DNA from: JBBIPA01 sp963775935
GTDB taxonomy: Bacteria > Chloroflexota > Dehalococcoidia > GIF9 > UBA5629
Length of the DNA: 64,000 bases
Direction: 5' to 3'
NCBI GenBank assembly: GCA_963775935.1
Contig: CAVZKR010000008.1
Coordinates: 1-64,000, forward strand
The translations under genes were made by a program, and so were the position numbers. Under the pieces are notes generated by a model, which ran no database searches, was not told the origin of the DNA, and was given only the letters and a program-made list of their open reading frames with translations. Of this stretch, positions 52,852 through 62,060 are shown one piece after another (the first letter of the stretch is position 1; the number at the start of each line of letters is the position of its first letter).

Positions 52852-54191
52852 ATCTGCTTATTAAAGGCGGAAGACTCATCGACCCCAGTCAGAAACTGGA
52901 CAGGGTCGGCGACCTGCTGATTTCTCAGGGTAACATCACCCAGGTCGGAGAGAAAGTAGCACCATCCACACAAAAAGACCTGACCGTAGTGAATGCCAGC
53001 GGTCTTATTGTCTGCCCTGGCTTCATCGACCTCCATTGCCACCTTCGCGAGCCAGGATTTGAAGACAAAGAGACGATTGCTACCGGAACCAGAGCCGCTG
53101 CCAGAGGTGGCTTTACTACAATTTGCTGTATGCCAAACACAAACCCACCCATTGATAGCAAAGCTGTGTTAGATTATGTAAAGAATAAGGCTGAATCCGA
53201 TGGTGCCATTCGTGTCTTAATCATCGGCTGCATCACGAAGGGAAGACAGGGCAAAGAGCTTACCGAGATGTACGAATTAGCCAGCGCAGGAGCGATTGGC
53301 TTCAGCGATGACGGCGAACCGGTGGCCAGCTCAAGAATTATGTATCTCGCTATGGAATATAGTCGCTCTCTTAATTTGCCTATCATTGACCATTGTGAAG
53401 ATAAAGAGTTAGCCGATGGCGGACTCATGAATGAAGGCTGGGTAGCTACACGCCTGGGATTGAAAGGCATCCCATCTGCCGCTGAGGAGATTGTTATAGC
53501 ACGTGACATAGCACTGGCAAAACTGACTGGAGCCAGGCTTCATATAGCTCATGTCAGCACCGAAGGTTCTGTGGAACTCATCCGCAATGCCAAACAAAAA
53601 GGCATACCCATTACCGCCGAGGTTACACCCCATCACCTGGCAATAACTGAAGAACGAGTCATGGGTTCACCAGCCAAACAAAACAAGTACTTAACCTATG
53701 ATACCAGTGCCAAGGTAAATCCACCTCTAAGAACCAGCAGAGATATCTCTGCCCTGATTCAGGGTCTGAAGGATGGAGTGCTCGATGCTATCGCCACCGA
53801 CCATGCCCCACACAATTCAGTAGACAAAATGTGTGAATTCGGGTTGGCAGCCTTCGGTATCAGCGGTTTGGAAACAGCCTTAGCCTGCCTGATGCATCTG
53901 GTGCACGAAGGCCAATTAGATTTAATAACCCTGGTATCGAAACTCACTTTCGAGCCTGCCAAAATCATTGGAAACATCCATGGTGAATTGGGCACACTCA
54001 AACCCTGCTGCCAGGCAGATATCACCATCTTCGACCCTGACAAAGAATGGACAGTGGACAGCCAGAGCTTCATTTCTAAGGGCAAAAACACTCCTTTCGA
54101 TGGGTATCAGTTTAAGGGAAAGGTAATGGCAACCATCGTGAACGGCAATATCGTTTATCAGGACAAATCAGCCAAAATCGAAGGTAACTAA
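52841..54191 (+). CDS. pyrC: Dihydroorotase, start region frameshifted
   Basis: This enzyme cyclises carbamoyl aspartate to dihydroorotate. The ATG at 52841 follows GGAGG at nine bases. Removing one base (near 52847) gives MKLNLLIKGGRLIDPSQKLD, which joins the long frame. Motifs are IDLHCHLREPGFEDKETI (metal His pair), a carboxylated-Lys position near MYELASAGAIGFSDDG, IIDHCEDKE, HIAHVSTEGS and IATDHAPHNSVDK with the catalytic Asp. The type I dihydroorotase, about 450 residues. It overlaps pyrB at the start and carA by one base at the end. Confidence 0.93.
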
Positions 54192-55288
54192 TGAATAAAA
54201 AAGCATTGCTGGTCTTAGAAGACGGCTCTGCATACGAAGGTTTTGCCTTTGGCGCCGAGACCACTACCTGCGGTGAAGTTGTCTTCGATACCGCCATGGC
54301 TGGCTACCAGGAAATGCTTACCGACCCTTCGTTCGCTGGACAGATTGTCATGCCTACCTATCCCCTTATCGGCAACTACGGCATTAATGACCTTGACGCT
54401 GAATCAAAGCAAATTCAGGTACGGGGCTTCGTGGTTAGGGAGTATTGCACCACACCCAGTCACTGGCAAAACACGAAAAGCCTGCATGACTATTTACGAG
54501 CAAACGGGATTCCCGGGTTAAGCGGTATTGATACGAGGGCTTTAACCCGCCGCTTGCGCTCAACTGGCGTCATGATGGGCATAATAACTTCAGAAATGAC
54601 CATCAACGAAGCATTAAAAGAGCTACGGAACCAGCCTCCCTATGGGTCCATCGACTTTATCAAGCAAGTCAGCACCACGCTGCCATACCAGTGGGAGCCG
54701 TCCTCATATCAGCAACAGACCTCTTATCGCGTTGTAGCTGTTGATATGGGCTTAAAATACAATATCGCCCGCATTTTGAAACAGCTTGGCTGCGAGATAA
54801 CCGTTGTCCCGGCGACTACTTCCGCAGAAGATATAGTAAACCAGAATCCTGATGGTATTTTACTTTCTCCCGGCCCTGGAGACCCGTCTCTTCTCGACTA
54901 TATAACAAAGACAGTCAAGCAGCTTATCGGGAAAAAACCGATAATGGGCATCTGCCTGGGGCATCAGTTGATAGCCCATGCTTTTGGGGCTAAAACATTT
55001 AAATTGAAGTTTGGGCATCGCGGAGGCAATCATCCTGTCCGCGACCTCTCCACCGGTAGAATATACATAACCACCCAAAACCATGGCTACGCAGTAGATG
55101 CCAAGAGTCTGAAAGGAGGTCTCGAGGTCAGCCATATCAACTCCAATGATGGCACTGTAGAGGGGCTGGCTCATAAAGAACTGCCGCTACTATCCATCCA
55201 GTATCACTCTGAAGGCGCTCCTGGTCCTCAGGACAACGTCTACCTGTTTCATAGATTTATAGAAATGATGAAAGGGAACAGGAGTTAA
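54191..55288 (+). CDS. carA: Carbamoyl-phosphate synthase small subunit
   Basis: The glutaminase subunit that feeds ammonia to CarB, 365 residues. The N-terminal domain (MNKKALLVLEDGSAYEGFAF, VFDTAMAGYQEMLTDPSFAG) is followed by a class I glutamine amidotransferase. The catalytic Cys lies in GICLGHQLIAHAFG, and the His-Glu pair in IQYHSEGAPGPQDN. The pyrC stop overlaps the ATG by one base. Complete. Confidence 0.96.
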   Translation: MNKKALLVLEDGSAYEGFAFGAETTTCGEVVFDTAMAGYQEMLTDPSFAGQIVMPTYPLIGNYGINDLDAESKQIQVRGFVVREYCTTPSHWQNTKSLHDYLRANGIPGLSGIDTRALTRRLRSTGVMMGIITSEMTINEALKELRNQPPYGSIDFIKQVSTTLPYQWEPSSYQQQTSYRVVAVDMGLKYNIARILKQLGCEITVVPATTSAEDIVNQNPDGILLSPGPGDPSLLDYITKTVKQLIGKKPIMGICLGHQLIAHAFGAKTFKLKFGHRGGNHPVRDLSTGRIYITTQNHGYAVDAKSLKGGLEVSHINSNDGTVEGLAHKELPLLSIQYHSEGAPGPQDNVYLFHRFIEMMKGNRS

Positions 55289-55289
55289 G

Positions 55290-58200
55290 TTGCCAAAAAT
55301 TTCAAAGGTCCTGGTTATCGGCTCTGGCCCCATAATCATCGGGCAGGCAGCGGAGTTCGACTATGCCGGCACCCAGGCATGCAAATCGCTCCGTGAGGAA
55401 GGAATTACCACAGTACTGGTAAACTCCAATCCGGCAACTATTATGACCGACCAGGGCATTGCCGATTTCGTATATATTGAGCCCCTTACGGTAGAAGTCA
55501 TCGCCAGAATAATCGAGCGTGAGCAACCTGACGGGCTGCTGCCCACCCTTGGAGGGCAAACAGGGCTTAACCTGGCAGTAGAGCTTGCTGATGCTGGGAT
55601 ACTGGATAAATACAATGTCAGACTGCTGGGCACTCCGCTGGAAACAATTAAAAAAGCAGAGGAACGGTCTTTATTCAAGCAACTCATTCTGGATATCGGC
55701 GAACCACTACCGGAAAGCCTCACTGTAAACTCTGTAGAAGAAGCCAGTCGATTCGCTCAGACTACAGGACTTCCGCTGATAGTCCGACCGTCATATACCC
55801 TGGGTGGTACCGGCGGCGGCATTTGCCACACTATGGAAGAATTGAAAAAAGTGGTTGAAAGCGGCCTGGCTGCCAGCTTGAGTCACCAGGTCCTCGTGGA
55901 AAAATGCCTCCTCGGCTGGAAAGAAATTGAATATGAAGTTATGCGTGATGCCGCTAATAACTGCATTACTATCTGCAATATGGAAAATCTGGACCCGATG
56001 GGCATTCATACTGGCGATAGCATCGTTGTCGCTCCCAGTCAAACATTGACCGACAAGGAATACCAGATGCTCAGGTCAGCAAGCCTGAAAATAATCAGAG
56101 CGCTGGGCATTGAAGGTGGCTGCAATATACAATTCGCCCTTACTCCCAGCACTACTGTTGCCAGAAAATGGGCGGCAGACCAGGTCAACATAACATCCAG
56201 CCAGTACTACATTATAGAGGTCAATCCACGAGTCAGCCGCAGCTCGGCTTTAGCCAGTAAAGCTACCGGCTACCCCATCGCCCGAGTCGCCGCCAAGATA
56301 GCAATAGGTAAACGACTGGACGAAATAACCAACCGTGTCACCGGCAAAACTATGGCAGCTTTTGAACCGGCGCTGGATTACTGCGTGGTGAAAATCCCAC
56401 GCTGGCCATTCGATAAGTTCGCCTCAGGTGACCGCACCCTGGGCAGCCAGATGAAAGCCACTGGCGAAGTTATGGCGATTGATCGCTGCTTTGAAGCCGC
56501 TCTGCAAAAAGCTGTCCGCTCCCTGGAATTTGGTAAGAGATCCTTACTATGGGAAAACAGAGACTGGGGTAAAAGCGGCAATCCCTATTCATACCCCATC
56601 CATCCCAACGACCTCAGACTATGGGCAATTACCGCATCCCTGAGACGAGGAATAAGCTGTGAGCAACTAGCACAGCGCACCGGCATTGACCCATGGTTTA
56701 TCAATAAGCTGCTCAATATTGTTCAGATGGAAAAAAGACTGCTCTCTGAAACACTTAATCCTGAACTTATCTATGAAGCAAAGCAACTGGGCTTTTCCGA
56801 TGAACAAATTGGCACGCTTGCTGATAAACTGCCAGAACAGGTGCGACAGCTCAGACAAAACTGGAATATACGCCCCGTGTATAAGATGGTAGATACCTGT
56901 GCTGCTGAATTTGATGCTGAAACGCCTTACTTCTACAGTACCTATGAGAAAGAAAACGAGGCTGAACCACTGAAGGAGAAAAAGGCTATTGTCATCGGAA
57001 GTGGCCCAATTCGCATTGGACAGGGTATAGAATTCGACTATTGCAGCGTTCACTCAGCCTGGGCATTACAGGAATCTGGATACAAAAGCATCATGGTTAA
57101 CTCCAATCCAGAAACGGTTTCTACGGACTTTGACACCAGCAACCGCCTCTATTTCGAAGCTCTCGATGAAGAGAGCCTCAGAGATATTCTTGAGAATGAA
57201 AGCTTTTCATCTCAAAGTAGTCATCTAGCCCCACCATCGATTGTACAATTTGGTGGTCAGACTGCCATCAATTTAGCGAGTTCTCTGTATACTAATGGCA
57301 TGCCAATTATAGGCTCAAGTATTGAAACCATAGATATAGCCGAAGACCGTCGCCGTTTCGAAGACTTTCTCAACCAGCTCGGTATCCCACAACCACCAGG
57401 AGGCGGTGTCACTTCACTCCATGAAGCTATTAGCACAGCCAGTTTCCTGGGCTTTCCGGTACTGGTACGTCCCAGCTATGTCCTCGGTGGCAGAGCTATG
57501 GAAATCGTGCATAATGAGGAGGAGCTGGTAAGATATATTTCACAAGCATTTGAGATGGACACTAAACATCCCACTCTCATCGACAAATACTTTGAAGGTA
57601 AAGAGGTTGAAGTTGATGCTGTATGTGATGGCACTGATGTCCTTATCCCGGGAGTTATGGAGCATATCGAGCGTGCTGGAGTGCACAGCGGCGATTCTAT
57701 CGCTGTTTACCCTGCCATAGGCCTTACCGAAACTGAAGTCAACACTATTATCGACTATACCATAAGAATCGGAGTAGCCCTTCAGGTCAAAGGATTAATG
57801 AATGTGCAAATGGTTATTATGCGCAACCAAAAAGACAACACCTCCTCAGTATATATACTGGAGGTAAATCCACGCGCCAGCCGCACCATACCTTTTATCT
57901 CCAAAATTACAGGTGTGCCCATGGTGAAACTAGCTACCAAAACAATGCTCGGAATCAGTCTTAAAGAGCAAGGTTATACCACTTGTTTGTGGAAAAAACA
58001 GAAGCTGGTCGGGATAAAGGCTCCAGTATTCTCTATGTCAAAATTAACAGGCGTAGACACTTACCTTGGTCCCGAGATGAAGTCAACCGGTGAAGTTATG
58101 GGTATAGACTATACCTATGAAGCTGCTTTAGCCAAGGCACTGATAGCTGCTGGACTGATGTTGCCACCGAAAGGGAGCCTCTTGGTCAGCATCGCCGATA

Positions 58201-58577
58201 AAGATAAGGCTGAAGCTATTCCCATCATCCAGGGCTTCTACTCCATTGGCTACAAACTCTATGCCACAGACGGTACTGCGGCAGCTATTGTAGCCAATGG
58301 CATGGATGTGCAACTGATTAGCAAAAAGTTGGGCAAGGGTCATCCTAATGTGGTAGACGTCATCAATGATGGCCTGGTTAACGGAGTAGTCAATACCATC
58401 ACTGGAGGACGCGTTTCACTTCAGGACGGCTTTGAAATCCGACGTACTGCCACTGAGAAAAGAATCCCCTGTTTCACCTCTCTGGACACCGCAAAGGTAG
58501 TATGGAAAGCACTGGCAAACGGTAGCCAAACCTACAACGTGAGAACTATACCCGAGTATCTGAGCAAGCCGGATTAA
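55290..58577 (+). CDS. carB: Carbamoyl-phosphate synthase large subunit
   Basis: Synthase subunit of 1095 residues, starting from TTG after AGGAG (MPKISKVLVIGSGPIIIGQA). Two homologous ATP-grasp halves are visible: IGSGPIIIGQAAEFDYAGTQ in the first, and IGSGPIRIGQGIEFDYCSVH in the second, with VEVNPRVSRSSALASKATGY and LEVNPRASRTIPFISKITGV as the metal-binding segments. A C-terminal allosteric MGS-like domain begins near LLVSIADKDKAEAIPIIQGF. Complete and co-transcribed, one base after carA. Confidence 0.97.
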   Translation: MPKISKVLVIGSGPIIIGQAAEFDYAGTQACKSLREEGITTVLVNSNPATIMTDQGIADFVYIEPLTVEVIARIIEREQPDGLLPTLGGQTGLNLAVELADAGILDKYNVRLLGTPLETIKKAEERSLFKQLILDIGEPLPESLTVNSVEEASRFAQTTGLPLIVRPSYTLGGTGGGICHTMEELKKVVESGLAASLSHQVLVEKCLLGWKEIEYEVMRDAANNCITICNMENLDPMGIHTGDSIVVAPSQTLTDKEYQMLRSASLKIIRALGIEGGCNIQFALTPSTTVARKWAADQVNITSSQYYIIEVNPRVSRSSALASKATGYPIARVAAKIAIGKRLDEITNRVTGKTMAAFEPALDYCVVKIPRWPFDKFASGDRTLGSQMKATGEVMAIDRCFEAALQKAVRSLEFGKRSLLWENRDWGKSGNPYSYPIHPNDLRLWAITASLRRGISCEQLAQRTGIDPWFINKLLNIVQMEKRLLSETLNPELIYEAKQLGFSDEQIGTLADKLPEQVRQLRQNWNIRPVYKMVDTCAAEFDAETPYFYSTYEKENEAEPLKEKKAIVIGSGPIRIGQGIEFDYCSVHSAWALQESGYKSIMVNSNPETVSTDFDTSNRLYFEALDEESLRDILENESFSSQSSHLAPPSIVQFGGQTAINLASSLYTNGMPIIGSSIETIDIAEDRRRFEDFLNQLGIPQPPGGGVTSLHEAISTASFLGFPVLVRPSYVLGGRAMEIVHNEEELVRYISQAFEMDTKHPTLIDKYFEGKEVEVDAVCDGTDVLIPGVMEHIERAGVHSGDSIAVYPAIGLTETEVNTIIDYTIRIGVALQVKGLMNVQMVIMRNQKDNTSSVYILEVNPRASRTIPFISKITGVPMVKLATKTMLGISLKEQGYTTCLWKKQKLVGIKAPVFSMSKLTGVDTYLGPEMKSTGEVMGIDYTYEAALAKALIAAGLMLPPKGSLLVSIADKDKAEAIPIIQGFYSIGYKLYATDGTAAAIVANGMDVQLISKKLGKGHPNVVDVINDGLVNGVVNTITGGRVSLQDGFEIRRTATEKRIPCFTSLDTAKVVWKALANGSQTYNVRTIPEYLSKPD

Positions 58578-58581
58578 AAAA

Positions 58582-59355
58582 ATGAAACAAGTTATAGCAT
58601 CAATACTTTCAAACACAGAGTTTATGGCAGGTGTCCATTTGCTCAAGGCTAACGCCCCAGAAATCGCTGCTGTAGCCAGGCCTGGCCAGTTTGTTATGGT
58701 CGATTGTGGACCTGACGTTATTCTGCGTCGTCCCTTCAGCATTCATGACGTCATCAACTCCAGTCAGATACTGATGTTATTCAACGTAATCGGCAAGGGT
58801 ACATCATGGCTTGCTCACTGCAAGGAAGGGACGGATATAGACCTGCTGGGACCATCAGGCAACGGTTTTGCGATTAAGCCGACAACAAAACGCCTGCTGC
58901 TAATAGCAGGTGGCATCGGTATTGCTCCTTTAGTATTCCTGGCCAGACAAGCATCAATGCAGGGAAAACAGGTAACCCTGCTTCTGGGTGCCCGCACAAG
59001 TTCCGGTCTTTACCCGAAAAATTTTCTACCTAATGAGATACAAACTGTTATTACCACCGAAGATGGCAGTGCCGGTAGAAAAGGTATGGTATCAGAAATC
59101 TTTCCTGAATTCGTAAAAAATACAGACGAAATTTTTGCCTGTGGGCCACTGGGAATGTACCGGGCACTATTTGATGTAATGAAGCGAATGTCGATGAAAA
59201 AGAATGTCCAGGTATCGCTGGAGACAAGGATGGGCTGTGGCATCGGTACCTGTTATGGTTGCAGCATCAAAACTACTCAAGGCATGAAAATGGTGTGCCA
59301 TGATGGTCCTGTCTTTGCAATAGATGAAATTATCTGGCACGAAGTTAAAATATAA
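58582..59355 (+). CDS. pyrK: Dihydroorotate dehydrogenase electron-transfer subunit
   Basis: The FAD and 2Fe-2S subunit that lets type 1B PyrD use NAD, 257 residues. The FAD-binding RRPFSIHDV, the NAD-binding LIAGGIGIAPLVFLARQ and the C-terminal cluster MGCGIGTCYGCSIKTTQ plus KMVCHDGP are present. It usually pairs with pyrD, which is not next to it here: the following genes are unrelated. It lies five bases after carB. Confidence 0.93.
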   Translation: MKQVIASILSNTEFMAGVHLLKANAPEIAAVARPGQFVMVDCGPDVILRRPFSIHDVINSSQILMLFNVIGKGTSWLAHCKEGTDIDLLGPSGNGFAIKPTTKRLLLIAGGIGIAPLVFLARQASMQGKQVTLLLGARTSSGLYPKNFLPNEIQTVITTEDGSAGRKGMVSEIFPEFVKNTDEIFACGPLGMYRALFDVMKRMSMKKNVQVSLETRMGCGIGTCYGCSIKTTQGMKMVCHDGPVFAIDEIIWHEVKI

Positions 59356-59423
59356 CATAAGCTACTCGATAAACATTCATCAATAATAGCCACCATTATG
59401 ATATAATTCGAATACAAATTGAT

Positions 59424-59452
59424 TTGCGGACAAACGCGTATACTACTATAAT
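59424..59452 (+). promoter_or_regulatory. Promoter of the small membrane protein gene
   Basis: TTGCGG (59424-59429) and a perfect TATAAT (59447-59452) are 17 bases apart, 28 bases before the ATG at 59480. Confidence 0.6.
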
Positions 59453-59479
59453 TCTAGCATCATGTAAAGGGAGGGCAAC

Positions 59480-59680
59480 ATGCCTACTATGAAAGACGCT
59501 GTCACTGTACTGGGAATTATCTTAGGATGTTGCATATTCGTGGCGCTTGGTGCTTATTATGGGAAAAAGACAACGGTGGGCAAGGTAGTGCAAACAGCAG
59601 GCATCATCGCACTGATTGCCATAGTACTCTATGTGATTTATACTGCATGGGGTTCACTTTCAGGCATGTTAAAAGGTTAA
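59480..59680 (+). CDS. Small two-helix membrane protein, copy 1
   Basis: A 66-residue protein with two hydrophobic helices (VLGIILGCCIFVALGAYYGK and VQTAGIIALIAIVLYVIYTA) joined by a Lys-rich loop (GKKTTVGK). AAGGGAGG precedes the ATG. It is a paralogue of the next gene: both share the layout MP..K.AVT, I..G.C...., GKK, then K.V. Function unknown. Confidence 0.7.
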   Translation: MPTMKDAVTVLGIILGCCIFVALGAYYGKKTTVGKVVQTAGIIALIAIVLYVIYTAWGSLSGMLKG

Positions 59681-59740
59681 CCTTAAACGCAATGTATTCT
59701 GAAGCTCATAGGTTTACATGAATCTCGAAGGAGGCACTTT

Positions 59741-59935
59741 ATGCCAGATCTAAAAACGGCGGTGACTATTCTCTTGGTAATTATAGGTGCCTGTGTCATG
59801 GCATCCTTCGGGGGATATGCAGGGAAAAAGCTCGAGGTTTTTAAAGTCGTTACTGGTGCTGCCATAGTAGCTCTGATTACAATAATACTCTTCGTAATTT
59901 TTATTGTCTGGCGTATCATCACCAATCAACCATAG
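59741..59935 (+). CDS. Small two-helix membrane protein, copy 2
   Basis: A 64-residue paralogue of the preceding gene (MPDLKTAVTILLVIIGACVM ... GGYAGKKLEVFKVVTGAAIV). The GKK loop and helix positions are conserved while the sequence has diverged, so the duplication is old. GAAGGAGGC precedes the ATG. Function unknown; the tight pair may form a hetero-oligomer. Confidence 0.7.
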   Translation: MPDLKTAVTILLVIIGACVMASFGGYAGKKLEVFKVVTGAAIVALITIILFVIFIVWRIITNQP

Positions 59936-59956
59936 TTACCAACAAGTCTCGTACCA

Positions 59957-60400
59957 TTGATTCTTAATCTGGAGTTGACCAAGACGGTAGTACGAAAAAC
60001 AATCGCTATTAAGACAAAGGGCAACTGCGACATAGTTGATATCACTTCCCAGGTAGCCAGGGAAATCAGCAATTCGCATATAAGTGATGGCATAGTCACT
60101 ATATTCGTTTCCGGGTCAACTGCCGGAATCACTACTATAGAGCATGAAAGCGGGCTGGTAAACGATTTCGGGACCATGTGGGAGCGCAATGTACCTCAGA
60201 ATATCCCTTACCAACATGATAGCAGATGGGGCGACGGCAATGGATTCTCACATATCAGAGCCTCGCTTCTGGGTCCTTCCCTGGTAGTTCCTTTTATTAA
60301 TAAAAGAATGACACTCGGAACCTGGCAACAGATAATTGTAGTGGACTTCGATAACCGTCCCAGGTCAAGAGAAATCGTCGTTCAGTTGCTCGGAGAATAA
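59957..60400 (+). CDS. YjbQ/UPF0047-family protein
   Basis: About 147 residues from TTG 59957, or 141 from TTG 59975; the latter touches GGAG without a spacer, so the former is given, with doubt. The conserved TIFVSGSTAGITTIEHE and RWGDGNGFSHIRASLLGPSL with MTLGTWQQIIVVDFDNRPR mark the family, some members of which replace thiamine-phosphate synthase. Physiological role uncertain. Confidence 0.8.
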   Translation: MILNLELTKTVVRKTIAIKTKGNCDIVDITSQVAREISNSHISDGIVTIFVSGSTAGITTIEHESGLVNDFGTMWERNVPQNIPYQHDSRWGDGNGFSHIRASLLGPSLVVPFINKRMTLGTWQQIIVVDFDNRPRSREIVVQLLGE

Positions 60401-60403
60401 GCA

Positions 60404-60433
60404 TTGCGATTACAGCTATAGTAGGAATATAAT
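60404..60433 (+). promoter_or_regulatory. Promoter of the universal stress protein gene
   Basis: TTGCGA (60404-60409) and TATAAT (60428-60433) are 18 bases apart, 29 bases before the ATG at 60463. Confidence 0.5.
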
Positions 60434-60462
60434 TACCACACGAGAATAAAAGGAACTGCTAC

Positions 60463-61359
60463 ATGGCATATCAAAAGATTTTAGTCCCCTTAGATGGTTC
60501 TGACCTGGCTGAAAAAGCTCTTCCCTATACTAAAGCCGTTGCCAGGCTTAAAAATAGCGAGGTAATACTGTTTGCTGTAAGCATCACTCCTGAAGGATAC
60601 CGCCGTGATCGCCTTCTAAAATCATATTTGGATGTCAATGCCAAGGAACTGGAATCACAGGGTCTAAAAGTTACAACGACTGTTGCCTACGGTGAAGTGG
60701 CAGAGGAAATTATTGAATTCGCTGACAAAAATAAGGTAGACCTTATAATCATCTCTACACACGGATATTCAGGAATAAAGCGCTGGATGCTAGGAAGCGT
60801 TACTCAGAAAGTGCTCTATGGTACCTGCGCTCCGGTATTATTGATAAAATCAAAGTCGCCCGAAATTACGAAGATAGATTTCAGAAAAATTATGATTCCA
60901 CTCGACGGTTCACCTTTCTCCGAAACCACTTTTCCGTATGTTGAGGAACTAGCCAAAGGTACTCAATCGGAGATTTTATTGCTTCAGATCAGCGAATCAC
61001 CGGTGGTGCCCTCCTACGGCTCACGACCGATTAATCACACCTGGGAAAAGTATCGTGATGATCTGTGGGCAGAAATACAGAAACAGGCCGCAGAATACCT
61101 GGAGAAAATAAAGACTCAACTGGAAAACAAAGGATTAAGAGTAAAAACACAGATTCCCAAAGGAGAAATCGGGGAAGTAGCACAGAGCATTATGCAAATC
61201 GCTCAAAAAGAAAAGGTTGACCTTATCGTCATGGCGACACATGGACGCACTGGAGTTAGCCGCTGGGTCTATGGTAGCGTGGCGAACAGGATAGTTCAGG
61301 AATCAGCAGAACCTATTTTGCTCATTCGCCCTGCCATTCCGAGCGGCCCCTGTCTATAA
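60463..61359 (+). CDS. Universal stress protein, two UspA domains
   Basis: A 298-residue tandem UspA protein. Each half starts with an ILVPLDGS-like strand (KILVPLDGSDLAEKALPYTK; KIMIPLDGSPFSETTFPYVE). Each ends in the ATP-binding signature G2-x-G9-x-GS(T/S): STHGYSGIKRWMLGSVTQKV and ATHGRTGVSRWVYGSVANRI. It may bind ATP and act in stress survival. It has its own promoter. Confidence 0.92.
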   Translation: MAYQKILVPLDGSDLAEKALPYTKAVARLKNSEVILFAVSITPEGYRRDRLLKSYLDVNAKELESQGLKVTTTVAYGEVAEEIIEFADKNKVDLIIISTHGYSGIKRWMLGSVTQKVLYGTCAPVLLIKSKSPEITKIDFRKIMIPLDGSPFSETTFPYVEELAKGTQSEILLLQISESPVVPSYGSRPINHTWEKYRDDLWAEIQKQAAEYLEKIKTQLENKGLRVKTQIPKGEIGEVAQSIMQIAQKEKVDLIVMATHGRTGVSRWVYGSVANRIVQESAEPILLIRPAIPSGPCL

Positions 61360-61471
61360 CCTGCCTTTGCAGGTGTGACCAAGCAAGGCAAGCCAAAAAT
61401 TTCGGCTGTCTCATAAATCCATCGGAATCTTAATAAAAACTTAATATCCTCACCGTATACTGAGTTCAGTA

Positions 61472-61507
61472 TTGACTAAACTTTCTAAACATATTATAAT
61501 TTAGTCA
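61472..61507 (+). promoter_or_regulatory. Promoter embedded in an inverted repeat (autoregulatory operator)
   Basis: TTGACT (61472-61477) and a perfect TATAAT (61495-61500) are 17 bases apart. TGACTAAA (61473-61480) and its exact inverse TTTAGTCA (61500-61507) bracket the promoter, so a dimeric MarR-type protein bound here would block transcription. Confidence 0.65.
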
Positions 61508-61515
61508 TAACTGAA

Positions 61516-62001
61516 ATGAGTACCATAGATACTGAAAAAAAGCAGTTTGCCAAGAAACTATTCATCGAAGATGTTGGCATGCTATTCGAGGTCTTTAATC
61601 TACCTCGAATGGCTGGGCGCATACTGGGCTATTTGCTGGTTTGTAACCCGCCTCATCAGACGGCAGGTGAACTTATGACTGCTGTTGGTGGCAGCAAGGG
61701 TTCGATAAGCACTATGACCCAGCTACTTATCCATTCAAGTCTGGTGGAGCGGATAGGCATTCCTGATAAGAGAGAAACGTGCTACCACATCAAGGCCGGT
61801 TCCTGGATCGAACTGATAAAGAACCGTATGGGCTTTCTCAAGGCCATGCGAGAACTGGCAGCTCGCGGGCTGACGCTGATGGAAGATGACGATATTCAAC
61901 AATGCCAGCGGCTCCAAGAAATTTACGACCTCCATGCTTTCCTTGAAAGCGAAATTCCCGTGCTCTTTGAACGGTGGAAACAGGCACACAATGAAACATA
62001 G
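61516..62001 (+). CDS. GbsR/MarR-type transcriptional regulator
   Basis: A 161-residue winged-HTH regulator (FEVFNLPRMAGRILGYLLVC, TAGELMTAVGGSKGSISTMT, QLLIHSSLVERIGIPDKRET), followed by a helical dimerisation tail. The layout matches the GbsR subgroup. The first helix-turn-helix and the wing (KRETCYHIKAG) are intact. It sits immediately behind an inverted-repeat promoter and ahead of the efflux genes, so it probably represses both. Confidence 0.88.
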   Translation: MSTIDTEKKQFAKKLFIEDVGMLFEVFNLPRMAGRILGYLLVCNPPHQTAGELMTAVGGSKGSISTMTQLLIHSSLVERIGIPDKRETCYHIKAGSWIELIKNRMGFLKAMRELAARGLTLMEDDDIQQCQRLQEIYDLHAFLESEIPVLFERWKQAHNET

Positions 62002-62060
62002 TGAAATAAGCAGGGCAAATGAGACCCTTTAGACGAGGATATCAAAAAACGGAGCGTATT

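Noticed and set aside
61362..61377. A 6-bp hairpin after the universal stress protein gene
   Set aside because: The stem is short and no T-run follows.
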